Part shown: positions 30,710 through 38,063 of the stretch, in pieces | How the letters are laid out: each line of letters starts with the position of its first letter | Numbering within the stretch: the stretch's first letter is position 1 | Origin: Candidatus Riflebacteria bacterium HGW-Riflebacteria-1 | GTDB lineage: Bacteria; Muiribacteriota; Ozemobacteria; Ozemobacterales; Ozemobacteraceae | Reading direction: 5' to 3' | Length of the DNA: 64,000 nucleotides | NCBI GenBank assembly: GCA_002839445.1 | Contig: PGYB01000004.1 | Location: 248,001-312,000, forward strand | The notes under the pieces: generated by a model | What the model saw: the letters and a program-made list of their open reading frames with translations, nothing else | Told to the model about the DNA's origin: nothing | The model's database searches: none | Made by a program: the position numbers and the translations under genes

Positions 30710-31444
30710 ATGAAGATCACCGCATTCAACGGCACCCACAGGACTGGCGAGTCAAACACGGCGATTCTGATCGACCACTTTCTGCAGGGAGCTGCGGCGG
30801 AGGGTGCGCAGACGGAGCACGTCAGGTTGGCGAAGGCAAAAATTCAGTCTTGCACTGCCTGCAAGGCATGCTGGCAGAAAACTCCGGGAAAATGCGTCAT
30901 TAAAGACGACATGAGCACGTTGGTCGAAAAATTCACCAGTTCAGATGTCGTGGTGCTGGCTTCACCAATATATGCAGACAATGTTTCAGGAATGCTTAAA
31001 ACATTTATTGACCGTCTTATCTCCACCGGTGACCCACACTGGGAGCTCGATGAAAAGGGAGAGAGCAGGCATTGCCGTCGTTACTCGAAACCGACGAAGC
31101 TGGTTGCGATAAGCAACTGTGGCTATCCTGAACAAAGCCATTTCGATGTGCTGCGCCTGTATTTCCGCAGAATGTGCCGGAACATGCATCTGGAACTCTG
31201 CGGAGAAATCTATCGCGGCGCTGGCGCACTGCTGGCTGGCGGCGTGCCCGAGTTTTCCGAGTATCTCTCCGGCTATCTTAGGCTGGTTGAGAACGCTGGC
31301 CAGCAAGTCGTTCAACAGGGGAGAGTTTCTGAAACCCTTGCAGAAAAGCTTGAGGCGCCAATTATCCCGCTGCCAGGTTTTAACCAGATATTTCTGGCAA
31401 AAGTAAACCAGATCGTCGATGCACAAATTTCGAAAATAGCTTAA
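30710..31444 (+). CDS. iron-sulfur flavoprotein (NADPH-dependent FMN reductase family)
   Basis: 244 aa from the ATG at 30710 (ATGGAGGTTTT upstream). Flavodoxin-like fold: N-terminal FNGTHRTGESNTAIL for FMN phosphate, LASPIYADNVSGMLKTFIDR as the second FMN loop. The Cys motif CTACKACWQKTPGKC (CX2CX2CX7C, about residues 47-61) is that of Isf-type proteins and should hold a 4Fe-4S cluster. Acts as an electron carrier or reductase of oxygen species or quinones. Controlled by the adjacent TetR protein, as argued from the shared operator. Confidence 0.88.
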   Translation: MKITAFNGTHRTGESNTAILIDHFLQGAAAEGAQTEHVRLAKAKIQSCTACKACWQKTPGKCVIKDDMSTLVEKFTSSDVVVLASPIYADNVSGMLKTFIDRLISTGDPHWELDEKGESRHCRRYSKPTKLVAISNCGYPEQSHFDVLRLYFRRMCRNMHLELCGEIYRGAGALLAGGVPEFSEYLSGYLRLVENAGQQVVQQGRVSETLAEKLEAPIIPLPGFNQIFLAKVNQIVDAQISKIA

Positions 31445-31506
31445 TCGCAGCTGACAACTTCTCATTTTACATTTGAGCTTGAAGTGGCTCTATCCAGCTG
31501 CCAAAC

Positions 31507-31602
31507 TCTATTACGGACCTGGTGCGGCATGAATTTGAAAGCCTGCTTTTTAGTTTTCCTGAAGTTTGTGCTTTCATGCGGTACAGCATTTTCGCGATGT
31601 GA
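31507..31602 (+). pseudogene. DUF4276 gene relic
   Basis: Reads SITDLVRHEFESLLFSFPEV followed by CAFMRY and a stop. It parallels HLVLHEFEALLFSNPEAF of the DUF4276 gene at 26.4 kb. No start, and nothing of the domain remains on either side. The surrounding 300-bp gap (31445-31751) has no other feature. Confidence 0.65.
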
Positions 31603-31751
31603 CAGACGCTCAATCGCTGAGATACTTACTAGTTCAAAATGCCGGAATTTACTAGTAAAATAGGTAGTTCTTACGATTTCTCATTTGAGTTTAAACAATT
31701 ACACTGCATTTTGTCTCAATCAAAAGTTGTGAAAGTATAAGGGGAATAATC

Positions 31752-32873
31752 GTGAGAATGAAAATCGGGTCCTTTACAGTGTGTATTATGGTTGTTGTTG
31801 CTCTTTTGAGCACAGTATCGAACGTGTTTGCATATGAAGACATGCGTCTTACCAGTTCGCTTGATCGAAGTCGTTATGACCAGACCGGCCGGTTTGAAGT
31901 AGGGCCATTTGTCGGTTACCACTATTTTGAAAATAAGCAGAACCTTGAAGACAGCTTCAGTTATGGCGGTCGGCTTGGCTACAATTTTACCAGCAATCTG
32001 GGTGCTGAGATTACTCTCGGAGTAGTTAATGCGGATGTTGACAACAAATCGCTGACTGGTCTGGCAAAAGGCCAGTATCGAAGCCCCACAGGTAGTGTTG
32101 ACGTCAAATACTATCAGGTCGATGCGATCTATCAGTTCAGCCCGGAGCGAAGATTGTCGCCTTTCATTACTGCCGGCATCGGAAGAACCCTTTATAGCCC
32201 GAATGTAATGAGTAACGATACTAACACGATCAATCTGGGCGTCGGGGCAAAATACTGGGTGAAAGACGATATTGCTGTAAGGCTAGATGTCAGGGCCTTT
32301 GAGGAAAAGCATTTCCGAAATTACTCCGGCACTGTAGAACTCGTTTATGCGTTTGGCAGCAGAAAAAAACGTGAAAGTATCGTTGTAGCTGAACCAGCAC
32401 CAGAACCGCGCTTTGAGCCAAAGCCTGAGCCAGTTGAAGTTGTTGTCGTACCCGAAGAGTCACCGATGGTTGAGGAAACGGTGCGAAGAGTAGCAGCTAA
32501 GCCGGGAATCGTTGTTATTGCGTTTGAAGACATACATTTCAATTTCGACAAGTCAACTTTGACCGACGCCGCTAAGGTAATTCTGAGAAGAAGCATCCGC
32601 ACTCTGAAGGAAAACCCCGAAGCTAAAGTTCGTATATCCGGCTATACCTCTGCCTCTGGTTCAGATGATTACAACCAGCGCCTGAGCGAAAGAAGAGCCG
32701 CAGCGGTTGAAAAATACCTGATAGAAGAAGGCCTCATCTCGCCTGACCGTTTATCCACCGTCGGATATGGTAAGAGCAATCCGGCTGAGTATGAAGCAAA
32801 CCCGAAACAGCGTTACTCAAAGGCTGCCATGGCAAACATGCGGGTTCTTTTTGAAATATACCTGAATAATTAA
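31752..32873 (+). CDS. OmpA-family outer-membrane protein
   Basis: 373 aa, start GTG at 31752 behind AAGGGGA (ATG at 31758 possible). Signal peptide to about VFA-YED. Residues 45-195 form an eight-strand OmpA-type barrel (FEVGPFVGYHYFE, LGYNFTSNLGAEITLG, closing VELVYAFGSR). A Pro/Glu-rich hinge follows, then the OmpA peptidoglycan-binding domain: FEDIHFNFDKSTL, VRISGYTSASGSDDYNQ, LSERRAAAVEKYL, VGYGKSNP. It anchors the outer membrane to peptidoglycan, which supports a diderm host. Bidirectional terminator downstream. Confidence 0.93.
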   Translation: MRMKIGSFTVCIMVVVALLSTVSNVFAYEDMRLTSSLDRSRYDQTGRFEVGPFVGYHYFENKQNLEDSFSYGGRLGYNFTSNLGAEITLGVVNADVDNKSLTGLAKGQYRSPTGSVDVKYYQVDAIYQFSPERRLSPFITAGIGRTLYSPNVMSNDTNTINLGVGAKYWVKDDIAVRLDVRAFEEKHFRNYSGTVELVYAFGSRKKRESIVVAEPAPEPRFEPKPEPVEVVVVPEESPMVEETVRRVAAKPGIVVIAFEDIHFNFDKSTLTDAAKVILRRSIRTLKENPEAKVRISGYTSASGSDDYNQRLSERRAAAVEKYLIEEGLISPDRLSTVGYGKSNPAEYEANPKQRYSKAAMANMRVLFEIYLNN

Positions 32874-32880
32874 CTGAACA

Positions 32881-32921
32881 AAAAAGCCCACCGACGAGTC
32901 TCTCGTCGGTGGGCTTTTTTT
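32881..32921. terminator. bidirectional terminator
   Basis: Stem AAAAAGCCCACCGACGAG with 3-base loop and T-runs on both strands, between convergent genes. Confidence 0.92.
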
Positions 32922-32929
32922 GTCTGTCG

Positions 32930-33523
32930 CTACTTCATTTTTGATTTGAGCTTGATATGATTGCCGGCGACCATGAAGTTCTCTTTGCCGTAATGATGAA
33001 TGGTCTGCGGCTTCTTGACTTTGGGATCGACCCAGGCCTGCACTACTTCAGCGATAAACATGCCGTATTTGTTGACGTTTTTTGTATCAACAACGCGGCA
33101 CTCGAGACTGGCGTAACATTCTTCGATGAGCGGTGCCTGAACCTGCTTTGCCGGACTGGCAGTTAGCCCGAAGGTCGCGAACTTGTCAATCTTCGTGCCA
33201 GAAGTGTTACCGCAGCCCACCGCCTGTTCAGCGATTGCCAGCGTGGGAATATTGAGCACGCATTCTTTTGTCGCTTTCAGAGCGCTGAACGAGTAGTTGC
33301 GGTCGCTGACGATAAAGCTCACCAGCGGCGGTTCAAAGTCGGCCATCATGTGCCACGACATCGCCATGATATTGGCGCGTCCCTTGCGGGCGGTGGTGAC
33401 CAGCACAACCGGCCCTGATTCCAGCAGGCTGTAAACCTTTGACAACGGAAAAGATTTTTTTGCCATTTCGTCTTTTATTTCCTTGTTTTTGATCCAGGTG
33501 TTGAAGACCAGCGAAGAGTTCAT
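32930..33523 (-). CDS. flavin reductase-like FMN-binding protein
   Basis: 197 aa; a start at 33466 (MAKKSFPLSK) is also possible and gives the usual family start. Split-barrel fold: GPVVLVTTARKGRANIMAMS (FMN phosphate loop), PPLVSFIVSDRNYSF, ECVLNIPT, KIDKFATFGLTASPA and LECRVVDTKNV. These proteins reduce or carry FMN for a partner enzyme. Monocistronic, ending at the shared terminator. Confidence 0.88.
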   Translation of the reverse strand: MNSSLVFNTWIKNKEIKDEMAKKSFPLSKVYSLLESGPVVLVTTARKGRANIMAMSWHMMADFEPPLVSFIVSDRNYSFSALKATKECVLNIPTLAIAEQAVGCGNTSGTKIDKFATFGLTASPAKQVQAPLIEECYASLECRVVDTKNVNKYGMFIAEVVQAWVDPKVKKPQTIHHYGKENFMVAGNHIKLKSKMK

Positions 33524-34088
33524 TTTTAGTCTGACAGTAAAAATTGTAACACACCAAAACCAGCTATTGATTGTAAAAAAACATGTGGCAAATCTGGTGC
33601 AAAAGCACCCATAACCAGCCGGCAGACTTAGTGTTTCGCTTATCAGCAGATGTTTTGCCGCGGATGAGTAGAGTCAGATAAGTTCGGCGGCGGAGTCTAT
33701 AATAAGCTTTGTGATACGTTTATGAATCGTCGTAACACAAAATATGAAGTCAGTAGTTGCGTGAAGGAGATTGTGCTAAAATCCATTTTTGAAAATCGCC
33801 TTGAAGGTGATTGCTAAGGTAGCTGCCGCCATAAACAAAGCTATATTCGGCAGTGGCCATATAACCTGAGGGAGAGTTGAGGAACCCATAATCGATTACG
33901 ATTACCGCTTTGCTGAGCACGATTGTATAGAAAGCTGCGTACAAAATCGCTGCCATGTGGTATCTTGTTTTTCGTGATGAATAAGCTGCTGCTTGTCAGT
34001 ATGTGGCTGTTCAGGCTTGGGTTGCTCAGGTGGACTACATGGTGAACGACAAAGAATCAAATGCCCGGTGGCTAAGAGGGAGAGAATA
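33524..34088. other. intergenic region, no confident gene
   Basis: 565 bp between divergent genes. A 68-codon minus-strand frame (33750-33956) encodes a hydrophobic start and SPSGYMATAEYSFVYGGSYL, but has no ribosome site. Just before the DUF819 gene a short plus-strand frame (to 34089) reads VQAWVAQVDYMVNDKESNAR and overlaps the next ATG as TAATG; it could be a leader or the end of a lost gene. Nothing else is visible. Confidence 0.4.
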
Positions 34089-35246
34089 ATGATTGAAAGC
34101 GGCTTTGCTTACGTTGCGGTTCTGCTGTTCATGGCGGCCGTCATCGTACAGCTCGACAAAAAATTCCGCAGATTTTTCGATTATGTGCCGGGAATAGTCG
34201 TGCTTTATTTCGCGGTCATGACCTTTTCTACGCTCGGCCTCTGGAAACAGACCGACGAAATCAACTTTTACTACACCCAGCTAAAAAACAACGTTTTGCC
34301 GGTAATGATCTTTCTGATGCTGCTGCATTGCGATCTCAAGAAGATTTTCAAGCTCGGTCCGCGCATGCTGCTCGGTTTTTTTTCGGCCTCGCTAACCATT
34401 GGCGCCGGTTTTGTTGTCACCTATTTCTTGTTCAAAAGCCACTTTGAGCCACATACCTGGAAAACCTTTGCCGCACTGTCAGGCTCCTGGATGGGCGGAA
34501 CCGGCAACATGGCAGCGATTCAGCTCGCACTTGGTGTCAGCGACTCGCAGATGGGCTACACGCTGATGATGGACTCGGTTAACTACGCGGTCTGGGTCAT
34601 GCTCCTGCTCGCGGTTGTTCCCTATGCCAGGCACTTTAACCATTGGACCAAAGCAGATACCAGCCAGATCGATGAGGTTGGCGCCAGTCTGATGGCCGAC
34701 CACGGCGACCGTCCACAGAATATGAGCTTTTCTGATCTGATTCTGCTTCTCGGCAGCGCGTTTGCGGTGGCAGCGCTGGCGCAGTATGTTGCGCCCATGC
34801 TTCCGACCAGCGCTTTCGTTTCGACCTACAGCTGGACCGTTATTCTCACGACGCTGGCCGGCATAATTGCTGCACTGACGCCTCTCGGCAAGGTGGCAGG
34901 AATCTCGCCGCTCGCGAGTCTCATGCTTTACCTTATCGTTGCGCTGATTGGGTCGCGCGCCAATTTTGCCGAACTCACCCAGGCACCGTTTTACATTTTC
35001 TGTGGATTCGTCATTCTTCTTGTTCATGCTCTCCTCCTGGCTTTGATCGCGAAACTGTTCAAGCTCGATCTTTTCACCTGCGGCGTTGCCAGTCTGGCCA
35101 ATGTTGGCGGTGTCGCTTCGGCGCCGATTCTGGCTGCAGCTTACAGCGAGGTGCTGGTGCCGATAGGAGTGCTGATGGGAATGCTTGGCTATATTGTCGG
35201 AACTGGTGGTGGTCTTCTGGTTGGCAAAATTCTTTCGATGATCTGA
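34089..35246 (+). CDS. DUF819-family integral membrane protein (putative transporter)
   Basis: 385 aa from the ATG at 34089 (GAGGGAGAG upstream). About ten membrane segments. DUF819 features: MLLHCDLKKIFKLGPRML, the SGSWMGGTGNMAAIQLALG loop and CGVASLANVGGVASAPILAA near the end, an inverted repeat of the first half. Substrate is not established for the family. Its place directly upstream of a murein peptide hydrolase and the L-Ala-Glu epimerase suggests uptake of cell-wall peptides or amino acids. Confidence 0.88.
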   Translation: MIESGFAYVAVLLFMAAVIVQLDKKFRRFFDYVPGIVVLYFAVMTFSTLGLWKQTDEINFYYTQLKNNVLPVMIFLMLLHCDLKKIFKLGPRMLLGFFSASLTIGAGFVVTYFLFKSHFEPHTWKTFAALSGSWMGGTGNMAAIQLALGVSDSQMGYTLMMDSVNYAVWVMLLLAVVPYARHFNHWTKADTSQIDEVGASLMADHGDRPQNMSFSDLILLLGSAFAVAALAQYVAPMLPTSAFVSTYSWTVILTTLAGIIAALTPLGKVAGISPLASLMLYLIVALIGSRANFAELTQAPFYIFCGFVILLVHALLLALIAKLFKLDLFTCGVASLANVGGVASAPILAAAYSEVLVPIGVLMGMLGYIVGTGGGLLVGKILSMI

Positions 35247-35265
35247 AGCTGGAGTATGAAACCTT

Positions 35266-36690
35266 ATGACAGAACGCAATCATTTTCGGGCAGTTTTTTT
35301 GTTCATTTTTCTCGGCATCTTTTTGTGCTGCCAGTCTGCTTTTTCGCAATGCGCCGACCGGCCTGAGGTATTTGTGCAATTCGATCTGAATATTCCGGGT
35401 GTCTGTGACGAAATGCTTTTTCCCGATTTCTGGCTGAAAGATGTGGCCAATCAGGATCAGGTCATCATGACTCCCCATGAAATAGAGCGTTACAACCGTA
35501 AAGGTTTTGCTGAATGTGAAGTTCTCAAGGATCTGCGCAATTTCCCGGCAGCGATGAGTGGTGATCTTCTGCGGCAGTCGATCGAAAAGGTCAGCGCCCG
35601 CCCCCAGAAGAAGCGTTATCTGCAAGGCCAGGAGGTTTCTGAAGAATACTACGTTGCGCTCGAAAGTCTGATGAATCTTGATCAGATCAAGAACTTGACG
35701 CAGGTGAAGTTCGGCATAACCGTTAAACGAACGGAAATGCGGGCTTTTCCGACTGCCGACCGCGTGTTTTCTGAACCGGATGATTTCGAAAGCGACATGT
35801 TTATTGAAACCGCGTTATACCCTGCAGAACCACTGGCGGTTCTGCACGAAAGCCATGATGGCAAATGGCTCTTTGCCCAGGCTTATAATTACCGGGCCTG
35901 GTTGCCAGCTGCCGATGTTGCTTTTACCAGCCGTAACGAGCTGTTTGACTACCTGGATACCCCCAATTTCCTTGTGGTCACCGGTAAGGGGTTGTTTACC
36001 GGCTACAACCCGAAACGCCCGGAAATATCCGAATTGCAGCTCGATATGGGCGCCAGAATTCCGCTTGCTGATCGCTCAGAAGTGTCTCTCGATATCGATG
36101 GCCAGCACCCGGCCGGCAACTACGTTGTAAAACTGCCAACACGTGGCGCGACTGGCCAGCTTGTCTTCCAGATCGGCCTGATTGCGCGTTCCGAAGATGT
36201 GCGCTACGGCTATATGCCGCTGACCCGCAAGAACATTATCACCCAGGCATTCAAGTTTCTCGGTCAGCGTTACGGTTGGGGCGGCATGTTCAACACCCGC
36301 GACTGCAGCGCCTTTATCATGGATATCTATCGCAGCATGGGCGTGATGCTGCCGCGCAACTCAGGTGAACAAGGCAAGATGGCGGTTGGTGTCATGCATG
36401 AATTGACCAAAGAAATGTCTCTCGCTGAGCGGAAAGCCATTTTTGACCGTCTGCCGGCCGGAACCCCGATTTACATGGCGGGTCACGCCATGCTTTATCT
36501 CGGGCGCTTCAAAGACGACTATTACATTATTCATGACTTTGCCGGGTTTCGCGTGCCTGACGCTGAAGGCAAACTGGTGCGCTCGACCGCCCGTTGCGTG
36601 TTTGTTACGCCGCTGCTCGAAATCTTTTTATCAGACGGCAGAAAATACATGGAAGGCATTTATTCGGCGCGAGAATTTGTATTGCCGTAA
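35266..36690 (+). CDS. exported NlpC/P60 peptidase with SH3 domains (YkfC-like)
   Basis: 474 aa with a signal peptide (FLFIFLGIFLCCQSAFS). Two SH3-like regions lie at about residues 145-290, then the NlpC/P60 domain with Cys347 (NTRDCSAF), His407 (GHAMLYLG) and His423 as the catalytic triad, preceded by RYGWGG. YkfC-type enzymes cut gamma-D-Glu-diamino acid bonds in murein peptides. Product L-Ala-D-Glu fits the epimerase gene that follows. Unlike cytoplasmic YkfC, this copy has an export signal. A 20-bp gap separates it from the transporter gene. Confidence 0.9.
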   Translation: MTERNHFRAVFLFIFLGIFLCCQSAFSQCADRPEVFVQFDLNIPGVCDEMLFPDFWLKDVANQDQVIMTPHEIERYNRKGFAECEVLKDLRNFPAAMSGDLLRQSIEKVSARPQKKRYLQGQEVSEEYYVALESLMNLDQIKNLTQVKFGITVKRTEMRAFPTADRVFSEPDDFESDMFIETALYPAEPLAVLHESHDGKWLFAQAYNYRAWLPAADVAFTSRNELFDYLDTPNFLVVTGKGLFTGYNPKRPEISELQLDMGARIPLADRSEVSLDIDGQHPAGNYVVKLPTRGATGQLVFQIGLIARSEDVRYGYMPLTRKNIITQAFKFLGQRYGWGGMFNTRDCSAFIMDIYRSMGVMLPRNSGEQGKMAVGVMHELTKEMSLAERKAIFDRLPAGTPIYMAGHAMLYLGRFKDDYYIIHDFAGFRVPDAEGKLVRSTARCVFVTPLLEIFLSDGRKYMEGIYSAREFVLP

Positions 36691-36730
36691 GATGGGCGCC
36701 AGGGGAGCCATGGAACGAGAACGAAGTTTG

Positions 36731-36808
36731 TCATTCTGCGCGTAGCGAAGCGAAGTCGCAGAATCCATGCCTTTGCTGGCGTTCTGGATCCTGCGACTTC
36801 GCGCAGGA
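36731..36808. repeat. palindromic intergenic repeat element
   Basis: Inverted arms GCGAAGTCGCAGAATCC (36750-36766) and GGATCCTGCGACTTCGC (36786-36802), one mismatch, extended outward to about 36731 and 36808. One strand reads CHSARSEAKSQNP and SCDFAQDE, strings that I recall from mispredicted ORFs over dispersed intergenic palindromes in many bacteria. Probably a mobile REP-like element. Confidence 0.65.
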
Positions 36809-36956
36809 CGAGAACGAGCACGAGAACGAGCACGAGCACGAGCACGAGAACGAGCACGAGAACGAGCACGAGAACGAGCACGAGCACGAGAACGAGCACG
36901 AGAACGAAAACGAGAACGAGAACGAGAACGAGAACGAGAACGATTACGATTACGAG
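36807..36956. repeat. hexanucleotide tandem repeat (ACGAGM), about 24 units
   Basis: Alternating ACGAGA and ACGAGC units, degenerating to ACGATT at the right edge. It ends 12 bp before the epimerase ATG. In frame with the epimerase it would encode alternating Glu-Asn and Glu-His. A seed of the same unit (GAACGAGAACGA) lies at 36714-36725, on the other side of the palindromic element. Confidence 0.93.
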
Positions 36957-36968
36957 TTGGGAGAAGAG

Positions 36969-38057
36969 ATGAGAATCACCAATATCAGGACTGGAGTTCT
37001 TTCGATTCCGCTGCGCACGCCTTTTAAGACGGCGTTGCGCACTATTGACCATATCGCGTCGATCGTGGTCGTGGTCGATACTGATGCGGGCGTGACAGGA
37101 ATTGGCGAGGCGCACCCGACCGGGCCGATCACCGGCGAGTCGCATGGCAGTGTGCGCGGTGCGATTAGCGAGTTCATGCTGCCCAAGCTCAAGGGCAAAG
37201 AGATTGCCAACCTCGAAGATACGCTCAACACCCTTGATGCGTCGATAATAAAGAATACCAGCGCTAAGGCGGCTGTCGAAATGGCGATTTTTGACCTGTT
37301 TGGCCGGCTTTATAATATTCCGGTTTATCGCCTGCTTGGTGGTTATCGCAACAAGGTCGAAACTGACCTGACGATAAGTGTCAACAGCCCTGAAGAAATG
37401 GCCGAAGACAGTAAAATCGCAGTTGCGCGTGGTTTCAAGATACTCAAACTCAAGGTCGGCCTGCAGCCGGAACTTGATATTGCCAGAATAAGAGCGGTTC
37501 GCGATGCGGTTGGCGGTGGAGTAAAGCTGCGCCTTGACGCCAATCAGGGCTGGACAGCGCGCGAAGCGATCAAGATCATGCGCGTGATCGAAGCTGAGCG
37601 ATTTTACATAGATCTCCTTGAACAGCCGGTTGAAGCTCATGATATTGCCGGGCTGAAACAGGTTACTGACAGTATAGATACGCCGGTATTAGCTGATGAA
37701 GCGGTTTTTTCGGCAGTAGATGCCGAAAAAATTATTGCCATGCGAGCAGCTGATTACATCAACATCAAGCTGATGAAAACTGGTGGTCTGCGCGGTGCGC
37801 TGCGTATATGTGCGTTGGCCGAAATGCACAACGTCGAGTGTTTTCTTGGCTGCATGATGGAAAGCAAAATCAGCGTGACCGCTGCTGCTCATCTTGCCTG
37901 CGCGCGAAGCATTATAACACGCTGTGATCTTGACAGCCCTTCGTTGTGCCGTGAAGACCCGGTTATTGGTGGGGCCGAACTTGATGGCCCATGGCTGAAG
38001 CTTTCAGAAGCGCCTGGCCTGGGCATTGACCGGGTCGATGGTGTTGTCTGGGATTGA
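36969..38057 (+). CDS. L-Ala-D/L-Glu epimerase (enolase superfamily)
   Basis: 362 aa from the ATG at 36969 with GGGAGAAGAG upstream. Muconate-lactonizing subgroup: catalytic Lys pair in KLKVG (K160, K162) and Lys267 in INIKLMK; metal ligands D190 (RLDAN), E218 (LLEQP) and D243 (LADEA). The DxD motif near the C-terminus (CDLDSP, D320 and D322), which binds the substrate amino group in L-Ala-D/L-Glu epimerases, supports that specificity. It interconverts L-Ala-D-Glu and L-Ala-L-Glu during murein peptide recycling. The frame is open upstream through the hexanucleotide repeat, but that extension is probably not translated. Confidence 0.9.
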   Translation: MRITNIRTGVLSIPLRTPFKTALRTIDHIASIVVVVDTDAGVTGIGEAHPTGPITGESHGSVRGAISEFMLPKLKGKEIANLEDTLNTLDASIIKNTSAKAAVEMAIFDLFGRLYNIPVYRLLGGYRNKVETDLTISVNSPEEMAEDSKIAVARGFKILKLKVGLQPELDIARIRAVRDAVGGGVKLRLDANQGWTAREAIKIMRVIEAERFYIDLLEQPVEAHDIAGLKQVTDSIDTPVLADEAVFSAVDAEKIIAMRAADYINIKLMKTGGLRGALRICALAEMHNVECFLGCMMESKISVTAAAHLACARSIITRCDLDSPSLCREDPVIGGAELDGPWLKLSEAPGLGIDRVDGVVWD

Positions 38058-38063
38058 AATTTT

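Noticed and set aside
34479..35279. Minus-strand 266-codon frame opposite the DUF819 gene
   Set aside because: Polar, His/Arg/Asn-rich antisense translation of membrane helices; typical shadow.
36807..36956. Possible CRISPR array
   Set aside because: Units are 6 bp with no spacers, and no cas genes occur in the window.
36660..37640. Minus-strand 326-codon frame with a long Leu-Val repeat
   Set aside because: Created by the hexanucleotide array and antisense to the epimerase, which has all catalytic residues.
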